Shown here: positions 10,506-24,400 of the stretch, in pieces
Position numbering within the stretch: the stretch's first letter is position 1
How the letters are laid out: the number at the start of each line of letters is the position of its first letter
Translations under genes and position numbers: made by a program
Assembly: GCA_963678705.1 (NCBI GenBank)
Contig: OY783204.1
Coordinates: 17,742,759 to 17,806,758 of the forward strand
DNA from: Panorpa germanica
Lineage: Eukaryota; Arthropoda; Insecta; Mecoptera; Panorpidae
Direction: 5' to 3'
DNA: 64,000 nt
Notes under the pieces: generated by a model
The model's input: the letters and a program-made list of their open reading frames with translations, nothing else
What the model was told of the DNA's origin: nothing
Databases searched by the model: none

Positions 10506-11039
10506 CAGGGTGTCCCAAAATTCAACGATAAGCCGGCACCAGAAGGTGGTCCTGCTCATGACTACACAAGAAAAGAAAAGAAAAAAATTTATCTCATTTT
10601 GTTTAAGAATTAGAAAAAAAAATTTTTTTTCCGAGAATGGAAACACCTTAAGATATTTTTAACAACCATGACCACAATTTTTGAAATATTTCTGATTTTT
10701 TTTTGTATCGGCAACCTAAATAGCACTGCTATCCATCACAACCATTAAAACTCCCAGAATGCTAGTAGTTTTTACACAAAATTTATTCGAAATTATTTTT
10801 TTCCCTAAAATTTTTAAAGATTTTTACTTTCAGTCAACTTTCAAAAATCAGAAATATTTGAAAAATTGTGGTCATGGTAGTTAAAAACATATTAAGGTGT
10901 TTCAATTTTCGAAAAAAAAATTTTTTTTTTCTAATTCCTAAACAAAATGAGATAAATTATTTTTTTCTTTTTTTCTTGTGTAGTCATGAGCAGGACCACC
11001 TTCTGGTGCCGGCTTATCGTTGAATTTTGGGACACCCTG
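10506..11039. mobile_element. Foldback MITE with mariner-type ends
   Basis: A TA dinucleotide at 10504-10505 and at 11040-11041 brackets CAGGGTGTCCCAAAATTCAA and its inverse. The arms are about 195 bp each and close to perfect palindromic complements through GGTGGTCCTGCTCATGACTA. The centre is about 140 bp. It has no ORF. TA duplication and CAGGGTG ends fit the Tc1/mariner group. Confidence 0.8.
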
Positions 11040-11041
11040 TA

Positions 11042-12609
11042 TATAAAAGTATACTTAAAACAATATTACAACTATAAGGAACATCAGCTAAGTCAAACAT
11101 TGAGATATCTTTTCTTTAACTTTATTTTACTAATTAAAAGTTTATTTAATGAATTATGACTTTTCTTAGCTACAAAACACACGTCTTAAACCTCTGACCG
11201 ATGAACTAATAAAAGAGAACGATTCTAGAATCGTTATATTTATGCACCATATTATAACTCCATTCCTTAAAAATAATTACTACTCCGGTTTACATAACTG
11301 TACTCATATACAGTGATAATTAACCAAAAAAAAAATCCTAAACATTAGTCTGACTCACATTAAACTTCGCGTTTCTACCTACTGTCTAAATTATTTTATC
11401 CTTACCTGGAAATATTGGTTGTTTTCCAATTATAGAGCACAATGCGACTTAGAGTCGCGGATGTTTAATTGGAACATACATTAGTTTTTCAATCTGTACC
11501 TTCTCTATCTATACTGGTTTATTTTTATTCTCAAAAATTATTTATATTTTTTAAATTTAATTTTACTTATAATTATATTTAAAAAAGATATTTCTATTGT
11601 TTAAATAAAATAAGGATTATTATTTAAATTAAATTCGTTCATACAATGGTTTTAGAAATAGTAATCAATAATAATTGTCAACAATATCAAGAATTTCTAT
11701 ATTTTATGCTAATTGCACATATTATGCGAGAGCATAACTTTTGAAAGTGCTCGACTGTGTGAGGGACTGCTGTAGTTGGAACACTCAATGCTAAGCATAA
11801 TGCCGCATTATGCGCTATTGTGTCGTAATTAGAAAACACTGAGAACCTATTTTATAATAAATCAGAAATACTTTAAGCTCTAAATACTGCCAGGCAATAT
11901 TATCTACTAAATAATAAGTCACTAAACAAAAATAAAAAAGAGCAAAGCATAATAAAAAAAATTAAAAACTTATATGTATTCAATTGAATATATTTCAATA
12001 AGTTAACCCAATTTTTCTAGTTCGTCCCTGTGATATACGAGTACGTGTTGTTATAAATATTTGTAATAGTCTCATTTTAACAGTTTTTTTATAACCAGAA
12101 AATTCAACATAAAAAATATATATAATTTTTTTAACCGCGGATATTAAATTTCCGTCGACATAAACATCCCTTCCCAATTTTCTTAACAGAGATAAAGTTC
12201 CCGGTAAACCTAAAGAATATTTCATTTCACGAGATAAGACACACAGCTAAAAATATGACACCATATTACATCCAATTAAATATACTCTTACGACATTCAC
12301 GCCCACATCTGAAGAAATGCTGGAAGACGACAAAACAATAAGCTCGCAGATAAAGCTTACTACACTGAAGGACAAGATAACTACAGATCCAAAGTCCATA
12401 CAATAACATACAATAGAGCCATTAATTGGTTTGTAACACGTGTTACTGAGTGAGACACTTGCACAGACTTGTTAAATATCTTGAACAGATCTGGTATGTG
12501 TACAAACGTCATTGTGCTTTCCGTATTGTTTGAGCATGTATATGTCCTAGTTGACATGTGTCGATGTCTGTCCCTCGTTCTGTTTTCGAGCAGTCCAAGT
12601 GGATTTATT
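11042..12609. other. AT-rich intergenic, one palindrome
   Basis: No gene is recognised. GCATAATGCCGCATTATGC near 11795-11815 is an 8-bp stem with a 3-nt loop, and a related GCATAA pair sits near 11722. The 76-codon ORF at 11995-12225 (minus) has no known domain. Confidence 0.5.
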
Positions 12610-12610
12610 T

Positions 12611-13150
12611 CTATAAGAAATTGAGAGGATATTTTGATAATTCAGTTTTTTTTTTGTGAATGAGTGCTTTATTTCTCAATAAAAGATATGTTTTTCGACA
12701 AATAAGTGTTTTGTTTATCAAAATAGTCCCCTTTAAGCTTGATACATTTAGTCCAGCATTTTTCCAATTTTTAAATTCCTTCCAAATAATAGGTTTTCTC
12801 AAAGCCCTCAAAATAGGCTTTTTTAGACTTAAATCTCTTACAGTAAACAAGAAATAGTCCCATGGGGCTCAATCTGGAGAATGCTGGATGGGGTAGCAAT
12901 TTGTAGCCTAATTGCAATCGGGCACCCATCGGGCGAATAGTTTTTTTCTGTCCAAACATTTATGTAAAATGCGATGTACCGGCCACCTCACGCACTTTCG
13001 TTCTCCGATTGTCCAATATCATTCCATGGATTTTACCGACTATTTCTGGCGTTCGGCATCACTTGTGTTTGTACCTCTATAAGGGCACTCAATACACCAC
13101 TTCTTTACCATTGAAATTGAGTACATTGAACCCCCACAGTATTTATAAAG
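12611..13150 (-). pseudogene. Decayed Tc1/mariner transposase, C-terminal part
   Basis: Minus-strand frames, with shifts, give FARWVP, then PIQHSPD-stop-APWDYFLF (the conserved YSPDLAPCDYFLF block), then KAYFEGFEKTYYLEGI and NWKNAGLN-like remnants of the C-terminal KxWxKCI region, and a tail resembling GDYFDK plus a terminal stop. Several stops and frameshifts show it is dead. The catalytic DD34D block cannot be reconstructed with confidence. The N terminus is not recognised beyond about 13.15 kb. Confidence 0.6.
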
Positions 13151-14090
13151 CTTTTCCTTGGTTTCGGTGATAGTTTTTCATGCAAAAAATTAAGCTTAAC
13201 CAGCACACGAAAATTACTTTTTCGTTAATCACATTTTCGTTATTTTTTGTTGTTCATGGTTTCGCGGACTCATTGGGCAAATAACCTTTTATTGCCACAA
13301 TAATGTTTTACTTTTTGTTTTTCAAACTTTATATTCCGATAACAAGAACGATCTATCCATGGCCAGTGCCGATTTAAATTTTGGTGTCGCAAACAAAAAG
13401 GCGAAGTTCATAGGTAGAAAATTACAATGCAGTGCAAGATTCACTCTTTCCATTTTGCCACAATCTAATTCCAAGATTCGTTTTCTACTTGTCCTATAAA
13501 AATTGTGCTGGAGTGCTAGATACACACTTCCTAGCTTGCCACATGCTAATTCTAATATATAATAATTTATTTTTATTATTATATTATTATTTATTATTTT
13601 AAAGTAATCAAGAATTTATACATGAAATTTAACATTTTATTACAACTAGCCTTTGTCTACGTTTAATGCACCAAAAATTTCCAAATAATTTAATTAGCAA
13701 TTTCATTTGATTTGAATGTTTAGTGGCAGTTAACTCTTAAGTTTTAAATTAATTTAATAGCGGCCCCCAGCGCTGCCGCTCTCTACCTTCATAATGGTAT
13801 TTTACAACTGGACGTAAATTTGAGAAATTTCTCACTCGTCGCTATAGTTTTCTGTTATGTCTTCGGGTTCGTTCTCAGAATTCAGATAGATCTAATAAGC
13901 CGACATTAAATAAATTGAATAAAAATAAATAAAAAGTATTCCTATTATTGAAATTAAGTTAAGGTAAAATTAATACCTGTTATTACGGGTATGTCAGTGC
14001 CTGAATTTTCGTAATTTTTGTAATTTAAATGAATCTTTAATTTCACTCCAAGTAATATTCTAATCATTCGCTTAATTAAATAAGTTAATA
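13151..14090. other. Intergenic, possibly residual mariner flank
   Basis: No coding sequence is recognised. The first ~150 bp may be the 5' remnant of the neighbouring mariner. The AT-rich run at 13555-13610 is low complexity. Confidence 0.4.
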
Positions 14091-14094
14091 TTAA

Positions 14095-14835
14095 GGGAGG
14101 GTTTAGGGTTTCAGCGTAAAAAAAAACACTTTTTTGCGATTTTTTTTCTCAAGTATAGATTGAGCAATTTTATTCGAACCTTGTGTACATTATTAAGCAT
14201 ACTTTTGACTATGTTGTATAATTTTATCATGCAGCAATATTTAAGCTTAAGCCGGTAATAAAGCTTTCTCCAGAAGGTCTTGGGAAAAAGACAATTTGCG
14301 GTGTTCACTATAACTCGGCCGGAAATTATTTGAAAATGAAAAACCATTAAAATTTAGTTAAATTATAATCAAATCTTCCACCCAACGGTCTCTGATAATT
14401 TTTTTTTCATTTAAAATTTTTTGGCGGCCATCTAAAGTTTGAACTGTTATTTTCCACGCAAAATTCCGTCATTTTGCGGGTGGGAAACACCCTTAATGTA
14501 AAAAAATTTTTTTTATCTAAACGTTGGGGGGAGGTATTTTATATGTAGAAAATTTGTACGAAGGTTGAAATGAATCGGTCAATTAGTTTTTAAATGGCAG
14601 TGAACACGGACTTTGAAAAAGTAGTTTTGAGAAAAACGCTTCAGGACAATAGCAATGAATAAACTGTATACCTGATTAATATATAATACGATATAATATA
14701 CCGGATTAATAAGACTATAACTTCAAGAATATTGCTTAGATCGGCTTAAAATTTTAAGGACGTATTCTTGAAATGTTAAACAATAAGATAAGACAAAAAT
14801 TGGATTTTTCGAAAGTGAAAACCCTAACCCCTCCC
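14095..14835. mobile_element. TTAA-flanked non-autonomous element (piggyBac-type)
   Basis: TTAA at 14091-14094 and 14836-14839 brackets GGGAGGGTTTAGGGTTT and, inverted, GGGAGGGGTTAGGGTTT. That is a 17-bp terminal repeat with one mismatch. The interior (741 bp) has no meaningful ORF. TTAA target duplication is the signature of piggyBac-type insertion. Confidence 0.75.
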
Positions 14836-14839
14836 TTAA

Positions 14840-17800
14840 ATTAACTAAGAAATAAGTGGGAGAGAACTGGCAACATTTTCTGATTTAAATCTCGATAAAG
14901 ATCCACTATTGGAAGCTGTTTTGAAAGTTTGAGGTTATGTTAGCCTTCATAACCATTTTCCCGTTTCCTAATCTTCTTTATTAATCGATTTTTCTTAATG
15001 CGGAGGGCTCTATATAACACAAATTCTCGCAATGCGTATTTATATACCGCGAAATATTTTCTTTAATTTATTATTTGCTTGGCTTCTTATGACCTAGATT
15101 CTTTATTCGCCCTTAATATTATACTAATAGATTAATATCCACGCGAATTAATATATACATTTACATCATTGCAGCCGTATTATAAGTAACAGAACACTGA
15201 AAGTAATTCTTGATCTGAGTTTCAGCAGTTACTTGTTTTAAAAAATCGCTTTGCTTTACTACGATGCAAAACTACTCCAAAAGATAGGTTACTATCAACC
15301 TCACTTCTTCGGCGATCCCCCCAGCAACCCTCCACATTGTGCCCTCTTTACATTGATGTCTATAACACATCTTATAACACGCTCTCGTAAATGGAATATT
15401 TGTCTTTAAGAACGTATCCTTATAACAGGACTTTATATCTAGTTTTAATATAACTATTTTAAAGAAAATCCTCCTTACAGTGGAAGCTCGTGCTTAGAAT
15501 ATATAAGTAGGATGCTCCTAATCCTAGGAAATGGGATAAAAAGAGGTTATATAAAGAATCTGTTAGTGGTAATAAAATGAACAGGTATAGTTCTTTCCGG
15601 GAAGTAGGGTACAACGTCCGGATTGGAGAACACGTGGAAGGGGGTGTAGATGGTCGGCAGATCACCGTGTGATAACTAATGGATTTAATTAATTTTATCA
15701 TTTTAACTTTCACTCGGAGCGGTTGCACGTAAAACAGATTATTCGAGGAGATAATAACGTGATTTTGTAGCTGTCTTATATTTGAAATTATGTGACAGTG
15801 GCTTTGAGGATTAGGACTATTAGAAGACATAAATAGGCCTTTGCGTTGCCTTATTTGTAAGCTTGCTCTCTTAATGAGGAGTATTCTCTTTTATTTTATT
15901 CAATAAATTTACGTTAAAATATAATAGACAAAAAATGTCAATTTAAGTTGACTTTTATTATTGGTGGCTATCATAAATTAATTTAAAACCCATTAATATA
16001 CTTCTAATTTCAATAGTTGATCTTACAAGACTACTAGAACATCTAATAGAATACAAAAAAGATTAAATCAAAAACAAGATATTACATTAAATAATGCAAA
16101 AAGGAATCATGGATAGAATTCGTATGAGCAATACAGTGACAGGTCCGTGACTGTCAGTGTCAGTGACTGTCCCGGCGCCTCCACAATAGAGATCAAAGTA
16201 CTAAATTTTTGGAAGACTTGACGAAAAAAAGGGCCTTCACACCTCTAAATCCGGCACTGCACAGTGATACACCCTCTGCTATCCTTTGGGAAAACATTAA
16301 CAAATTAAAAGCATCCTAAAAAGTAATAAAATTCCTGCACTAAACATGCATGATGTTGATGAGTAATAATTATATGAATAATAATAATATGAAGATATGA
16401 AGGATATAGGATAACTGATCTTCTTAATTAAAATATCCTTAAACTAAAATAGTTGCACTTGTTTCACAATGCAATAGCTAAGGAATTTAGTTTCAACCCA
16501 AAAAAGCAAAGATTTTGATAACTTTCAAGGTGACCTTATTAAATAATTATAATTTATAACTCTCATTTTCAAAACTGAAATTCTGCCGTGAAAATCCGAT
16601 TAAATGAAACAGTTTTGTCTCATTAATTATTTTATAAGGTATGTAGGAACGAATATGCTAACATTCACCATCGTATCGTAGATTTATACGAGTTTTTTAA
16701 CCTCTTTTAAGCATGAATCACCGCCGAACTCCCGTAATTTATACTATACATATTTTCTATTTATGATGTCGCTTATATATTTTTTTTCAAACCTCTTGAC
16801 GTCCTAAAATAAAGAGTACTAATTTAAAGTATTCACATGACCTATGAAATATTCGTAGAATATTTAGAAGGCTGACTGAAATATTATTTACACTTGCTCA
16901 AATTCTTGTAGATTAACGCAGTATTGTTGTGCCATTTTAACTCAAGAACCAACCAACCCCATTTTGAATTTGTTTCAGAATAGCAGTGTCTCATCAAAAT
17001 ATCTATTCTGAATAATGTCCACATAACATTAGATATTCCATGTATATTCAAATATGATCCATAATGTGAAAGTAATATCCTGTATATTTATTTCAAATAA
17101 ATAAACATGTCAGCACATACTATGTACTTGCAGCAATGTTTAGATATGAACATACCTTTGCATTTACACATACATATGACATATAGTGTAGGTTTTATAT
17201 CTCAACAGCATATACATAGGATATGCAATATTCCTACGATTATACTATGATATTCAAATGTTTTCTCTAGTATTTGTCATAATACAGGATATGTGTTTGT
17301 AATTTACTGTAATGATAAATGTGAAAATAACAAATATGTAGTAATTATGTATTTGCAAGAGCACAGTCCACTAGGGAGCAAAAGATTAGAAAATAAAATT
17401 TTAAAGTCACTGTTTGAATAAAAATTTAATGCGTCTAGGTTATTATCCAAATTTGTTTTACACCTTGTCAATGAATTCAGTGTCCTCCTCTGGCCTCTAT
17501 CTATTAACACTGAACAATCATGGTGCCGATGCACCTCTCTGAAAATAATTCTGCTAATGAATGCTAACGCGTGTATTTCAATAATCATTGTGCGTTGTAA
17601 TAATAAAACATATGTATAAAACACATTTTGTTTGAACTTTAAATCATAATTAAACCTAACTTAATAAACAATTAAAAAGTCTGAAAAACCTTTTTGATTT
17701 TATCAATAAAACTAATTTCATCTCTTTATTTGAAGTACCCATACTCATGTCTGTAGCTTATGTAAATTATGTATTGTAACTGTATATATTGTTTTAAATG

Positions 17801-19085
17801 CTAATAACTGTTGTTGTACTTATTAAAAGTTGATGTACTCAATTAAAAAAAAAAAACTTATCAGGTGTATTTTACATGTAAATGAAAAAAGGTAGATATG
17901 TTTGAAAATATTTTTCTTTTTTAATGTTTAACATGTACCAAATGTATATTATTATAAAATATGCTAATTAATTTTGTTACATAATAATAAAAGGCTTGGT
18001 GCTATATTTAATTCTCTGAATTCTCAGTAAAGCAACAGACTATACACGAGTAATATCTCGATCCTTGTTCATCAGAAATTGTGTAAAATGAAAATGATAA
18101 AAGAAAATTATTAATGAGTTATGAAATAAAAGAAAACAAACTTGAATAATTAATTACATTTTTTGTATGATTAACTTGTTTATTTGTTTTGTCCCTTTCT
18201 TTATTCATCCATTATTAATATTAAATGCTTTAGAACCTTCAACATTTTATGTAAATTAATAATATTTTATTTACACGAGAATAACTTGTCAAATATTTGC
18301 AGTTCTCGTTTTATGACCACTGGCAATTCATTAATAAACAAGCGGAGTTGATGACAGAGGAAACGCAAAGCTTTCATCGTATGGGCAAATCCTAAGTATG
18401 TTTCGTACATAATTATAATAAGTAGATGTGCCCATTAAACGGTGGTATCATATCGTTGATAAAACACAGAGAAAAAATTGTCGAAATTAGGGTGTGACCC
18501 GAAACTGTTACTTTGTATGTTACTGTTCTTCCAATAGGCTGCACTGGTTCCAATCGAATCTAATATAACAATCTAAGTAGGTAACAATATGCGTAGGAGA
18601 CCTTTGAATATATCTCTAAAGTGATTCACGTAATTTTAACATATTTTATTAAACTTTAAAGGGGCCTGGCGGAGGGTTTTCCCAAACCCACGTGTCTTGC
18701 AATGGATGGATGTGATTTTTAATAGTCCTCCGTAGAAAATTTTAAAGAATCAGCCTTTATACTATGACTTTCTTTGCACCAATTTATGCAACTTTGTCGC
18801 TAAATTCCGAAAGGCGAATTCAGTGTGTTAAAAATATTTTATTTTTAGTTTGTTTATATTAAAAAATATTTTTTGTGGAAATGATCCCTTTATTTAGTCC
18901 TCACGCAGATTGCAGAGGCAACTAACCTATCTTGTTACTTTTTTTATCTTTATTCTTTTTTCACCAATGAAAATTTAAAAAATATTTTTTATTTACGTAA
19001 TTATTATTTAAGTAAAAGTACCTCCTTAAGTAAAAATGATATGGTAAATATTTTGAGTATTAAGGAAGATCGTGTAATTGGGGAG
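14840..19085. other. Long intergenic stretch without recognised gene
   Basis: Only chance-like ORFs are present. The longest (15459-15830, minus, 123 codons with a true ATG) has no domain I recognise and no repeat partner in the window. A small GC-richer patch near 16135-16200 carries tandem CAGTGACTGT-like words. Confidence 0.4.
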
Positions 19086-19087
19086 GA

Positions 19088-19330
19088 GGTAGTCCATTCA
19101 GAGCATTTAATCTTTTAATCCAGAGAAACGGAGACTTGCAGAAATAATTTATATGGAGTCATGGTAGAAAACGGATTGATGTTGTCAACGAATATGCTGG
19201 ACTTACTGAGAAATCCGAGATGGCCGGTGTTGGTGATAGACAGGATATGGAATATGGCGGGTTTAAAAGTGTAGGATATATGTAATAATAAGTGCGAAAA
19301 AAGGACCGTGGTCCTAGGAAACCCGGTAAA
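19088..19330 (+). pseudogene. Decayed LINE 3' end (family B, copy 1)
   Basis: It aligns with 35690-35950: GAGCATTTAATCTT, TGCAGAAATAATTTATA, CCGAGATGGCCGGTGTTGGT, GATAGACAGGATATGG, GGCGGGTTTAAAAG, and the tail GCGAAAAAAGGACCGTGGTC. In the better copy at 35.5 kb this region encodes the zinc-binding end of a LINE reverse transcriptase protein. Stops and small deletions abound here. Confidence 0.6.
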
Positions 19331-22300
19331 TTATCAATTAAAAATATACAAAAATTTCACTATTACAGTGACATTGAATTTGAGAGGTCTTTTAAGTTAC
19401 ATATTTGAAGTAGTGGATAATAAGTACAAATATGGTACTCGTAGTATAATATGGCATATAGTATATTATGGCAGATATCGAAAAATCGATATTGTGGTGG
19501 AAATTAGAAGGAAAATACTACATCGGTTAGGTTATGTTCTAGGAATGAATCTTAAGGGAACGAACAGGAAAACTCTACAAAATAACTCATGGGGAGCAGA
19601 AGGGGCAGATGGAAACAGCAATTAGAGGAAGGTCGATCTAACGAAAATGGGTATTGTGCAATGGCAGAAAAGGCGACCAATAGAAGAAACGTTTTAAAGA
19701 AAAGCATCGCTCTACAGGAAGATGATTATGAAGATCATTAGCTAATTTTATAATTTTGAAAATAATCACGAACAGCAGGTTTTCTAATTTTCAACGTAGT
19801 TAATTCATGTAGCTTTGGTTTCTTATTTCAAACAGCTCAGCATTCTCCACGTGGTCACATTTCTTGATTTACTGATGTAATAGAAAAATCACTTTAAAAA
19901 TATTAACTAAAAAATAACTCAACATAAAAAGAACAGCACAAGCGCCAGCGCCATTTAATATTTGAAGAGCAGATAAAATTCAAATATGTTCTAACTTATT
20001 GTAGTAAAGAGGGCATTAGATGCCATTCTAACACTCTATTTCCAGAAAAGCACAGTTTTTTGTTAGCTGAATTATATTTAGTTCACCTTATCGAATTTTA
20101 ACGATTCTCCGTTTTATTTGTTTGCCCAAAAACAGTTACATTAAGGTTGATAAATAACCGAAGAAAAATAAACGGAAATATTTCAGCTTAAACGTATATT
20201 ACATACATTCGTTCGCACTAACACATACAGACATACACACATACTCCGACCCAGATCTTATCCCTCTCATTCGATAATGTAAGAAGTTGTTTTATGTGAA
20301 CAACCGAAAGCTTGCTGCGTTGATTTTAATTCGATTTAACGATGCTTGTGTTTCCATGTTACAAAATTAGTAATTGATGTAATCCTGTTTAATATTGATC
20401 TGCTATTTGAATAGCATGCTTCTGCCCACAAAAATAGCATAGTTAAGAATAGTACACTGATGACAAGTTCACATTGACTTTATTTCATATGCTATTTATT
20501 TATATTTGGCGTGCTATATACTTTCAGACATGCTAATAGCACACCCAATTCACCTGCGCAACAAGTATCGTGGTCTGAGGGCGACAATTTTGTCTAAAAT
20601 TTCATTTATTCAAAACTCAATTGATTTTACGTCTGAGCAAAAAGAAAACTGTAATATTGTGACAATTGTGATTAGATGCAATTAATTTCTCGTAGTAACT
20701 ATAAAAGTCTATAAAAGTCTATAAAAGCTCCTATATTAGGTACCGCTTGAAGCTCCAACTGGTCCTTCCTTAACGATAGACACCTAGGTATTTAATTTAT
20801 ACGAGTATTCTTAGACCACCACTATATTTTCTGATTTTGCTTGTTATTCATGTTTAATGTAATAATCATAACCGTATTCGCCAGCGATGCTGTCATGGAT
20901 ATATATGGCTTTACCATTATACGAGTATGTTCTGTGATTTATTTCAATGTCCGATAATACTGTCGTACTAAAACTGTGTACTAAATGTGTTTAAGGTTTA
21001 TCTAACATAACGAAAGTTACTTGTTATGTAAATAATTTTGCCTTATGTACAACGTTGTGTGACCTATTTTAATACTTTTACTACTACTTAGACTACTTAG
21101 TTACAAGTTTTAAAGATTAAATGATCCTTGAACTTTTGAACCTTTTCAGATTAAATATTATTAGGTTTCGTTTCAGTAAAATATTACATGAATGTAAAGT
21201 AACATTCATCTTTGTTGTTTAGCTAGTGTCATAAACAATAATCTTCATAAAATATCACTATATGGCGATTACTAATATCATATGAAAATCATTCTAGGGG
21301 TTAGAAGAGATAAAAAATAACTGTTCAAATTAATACAAAAGAGGTGTTTTTCTTTTAACTAGTTTAAACCCGTTCTAGCTTCGTACTGGCTCAGTCTAAA
21401 GTCTCATTAAATATTTAATTTATAAAAATCAGTAGCATTTGATTCAAAATAGGGAAATTTTGCTTTGCAGAAAGTAGGATTTCTTTTCTTCATTGGTTTA
21501 CTGTGTTTATGCGAAATGTCTTCATATAGTTTGCAAGAAATCAGTAGATGTTGTACTGCTACTTGGCAGTTTCATGTATTGCATGTGGAGTGATCTCTAA
21601 TCTACAATTAAGAGTTGATCTAACTTATTTTTAACAGCATCAGTACGATGTATTCCATTTTCTCATGAGTACTTTTATTTCGTTCAAAGGATGGATTTTA
21701 TTTCCACAAGATTGAAATTGAAATGCAAAAGATTGAATTTGTAGTGCTGAAACTGTATACGTAATATGGTTTGGTAAATAGGCTAATATGGTAATAGACG
21801 ATGCTAAATTCTGGTTAAAGCTTCTTTTTACCCCTATTACCTGCAACCCGATAGAGTAGTAGACCTTACTTATCAATCAACCCCTCGTATTTAGTTGCAG
21901 GAAACGAATTTTCGAACATTTTCGTTTACTATTGGACTTAATGCACGAAGAAAGCATCAGGATCGAATCCTTTTAAAGTATTCCCAATGCGATGTAGCAT
22001 TAGGCAGGGTCCAGTTGGGCAAGCAATAAAAAAAACGCTAAACTCGTGATACTTTTATGAGTGTGTAACTGTGAGTGTTGGGAGTTGGTGTAAGTGTGAG
22101 TGTTAGGAGTTGAACGCATCGTCTGGTGTGAGGCGTGGGGCATTGGGCGTCGGGTGAACAACGATAACAGATGACTGATGGCATGAATGCGTGCCCTCTA
22201 ACACCTAGATGGCTTTTATACGTCGCACATAACTTAAGGTAATTCTTTATCGGACAGGTCTCATGAAGCATGCATTAGAAATGCAATGGCGGCGTGTGGG

Positions 22301-22560
22301 GCCGGTAGCTGGTACGTGCCTAGACGAGGACGTGACTGATGGACTGTTGGACAAAGAAATATGTTTGCACGTAAATATAATGTGCAACCACAGGAGGAAA
22401 AAGGAATAAAAGGCTTAAAAGAAACATGAGAACACTGCCAATCATAACGGAAGTGAATACAAAACAGATTATTTTTTTAATTTCTTATGCCATGGATTAT
22501 TCTGTCACTAAAACATGAAACTTATACTTTAAAAATATTCCTATGCTACTGAAAAGTCAA
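19331..22560. other. Intergenic, no gene recognised
   Basis: A 105-codon ORF (19308-19625) starts inside the LINE tail and shows no known domain. A 10-12 bp unit, CTATAAAAGT, is repeated three times at 20700-20730. A GT-rich patch with repeated GTGAGTGTTGGGAGTTG-like words lies at 22050-22115. Confidence 0.4.
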
Positions 22561-22689
22561 TAGTAGGTATTCACCAAAGAAGTTTTTTGCCTTAGATGTT
22601 GCAAGACTCTGGTGAGGCTCTAGTCAGACATAACTATCTGACCCTATTGGTCGTAGCAACATAGAAATAATTCTGTTTGCCAAATTCAC

Positions 22690-23110
22690 TAATATTTCTA
22701 AATATGCTCCATTTATAGTACTATACACTTTTCCAAGCGATGCTCCCATTTCTTTAACTCGTCCAAAATAGTAGTTGACATCTTGTTTTCCAAAATAGTC
22801 CTTTACGAATGTGCAGGTCTACACATTTGATGCAAATTTCTGTGATTTGAATGTAACTTTGAACCTACGAAAGAGAAAAAAGTCGGGCGGGTTGGATCTG
22901 GTATATACTGTGATTGGTCAATCAGATTCGTGAATTTTTTCAATGGCGGTTTTGGTACTGATTGAGGAAATCTTCAAATTCAGTCAATGTATATATATGC
23001 TCTGCTAATTCTCCAACCTTAATGCGATAGTCATTTGGCACTATTTAGTGAACTTTTTCAACGTTATCGAGAGTAGTTTCAGTTTTGGTCGTCCCAAGCT
23101 TATACTCAAA
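22690..23110 (-). pseudogene. Decayed mariner transposase relic
   Basis: Minus-strand frames read GRPKTETTLDNVEKVH followed, after one stop, by IVPNDYRIKVGELAEHIY, which is the helix-turn-helix region of mariner transposases. Further on, PDPTRPTFFSF resembles SPDLAPSDFFLF, then a KKWEHRLEKCI C-terminal block. The middle, with the catalytic aspartates, is deleted. It is unlike the 12.6 kb relic in sequence, so it is a different subfamily. Confidence 0.6.
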
Positions 23111-24389
23111 TTCAGCGGTTTAAAAGTTCCAAGCAAGTTGTGTTTCTAGCAAATGCTTCATCAAATCCATCCATCAATATTCAACATCCATCTCGTCTTT
23201 AATTGGCGTAGGCGTATTGCCTCTCAAACGCAAAAATTTACTAAAGGTCGGATATTTGATTTTTTTTATTTTTACAGAAATACTAATATTGACTGACACA
23301 AATGACTGCCAAACAACAACTGAACGTCCAAAATGGATGATATTTTCAAGTTCATTTTTCAACGCATGCGCAATTGCATTACCAGAATATTTTTGTTGGG
23401 GCAGGAAACAATTCAGATTATGTTGGACTAGCATTATAAGTACCTAGTTAGAACCATAACAAACATGCCTTAGTCAGGTTAATATCAGTACTACCCGACC
23501 GGGGCATATACGAATTTTCTACTCGGGTGTCGTTATTCTTCTTGTTACATTGTGATGTATATCATATCTCAGAAATGCATACGTAGAATCTTTCAATGGC
23601 AAAGACATTTCAAATCAACAGAAAAACGCAGTATTTTCGTGAAAAGTGGTGATATTTTCATTTCAATTTAAAGTACAAACTCTGAAGTTCGTAATGAAAT
23701 TCAATATCTGTCAATCGTCACCACAATGCCAGTTTAAAAATAGTGCGAAAATGTTTCATGTATGTATGTCTTATTTTTCCTTCTTTTTTTTTTTAAAGCG
23801 AACCAATTTTTGGTGTTATAAATAACATGAAGTTAACGGTTTTCCTTCTTAGCACATAACACAAACTTCGAACGCTATACACAAGCTCTAACTGCAGCAC
23901 TCCTTTTCTGGTTTATTGATTTACAGAGGAAACTAATGATACCCATTGAGTCCGTGTTTAACACCTTTGTTGTACCCTGCAATTACTTCAGTATGCGTTT
24001 AACTGCAGTTCAACGTATTCGTCCTAGATTGTAGAGAAAGCCACCCTCTTGACTGACAGCATGCATTATGTCTGGTCACGATACAGTAGCAGCGAACGTT
24101 AATACGCCAGCAAGTTAACGATAGGGGATATTAATCATGTCTTTCTAGCATCGTCGTTGGGTGGACACTGTCCCATGTGCAGTTTAGAAACAATTTTAGA
24201 AGTCGTTGAAGTTGACTTATGATGATAAATAATACATTTCTCTGATAGTCAATTGATAGATATCATTGCAACAGTCGAGGTTATCCCTCCTGACATATGA
24301 ATGTTTCCACAATTACCGCAGATTGAATTAATCGAAGCTTCTTGTTTAGTTCAACATTAAATAGTGCAAAGTTCATTGTTACAAATATA
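23111..24389. other. Intergenic, no gene recognised
   Basis: Overlapping antisense ORFs at 23174-23447 have no known domain and may be shadows. Nothing else stands out. Confidence 0.4.
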
Positions 24390-24400
24390 ATACAAATTTA

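Noticed and set aside
15459-15830. 123-codon ORF with ATG on minus
   Set aside because: No domain, no splice or repeat support; could be chance, so not called as a gene.
18655-19030. TTAA-type element beginning TTTAAAGGGGCCTGG
   Set aside because: No inverted partner end was found nearby.
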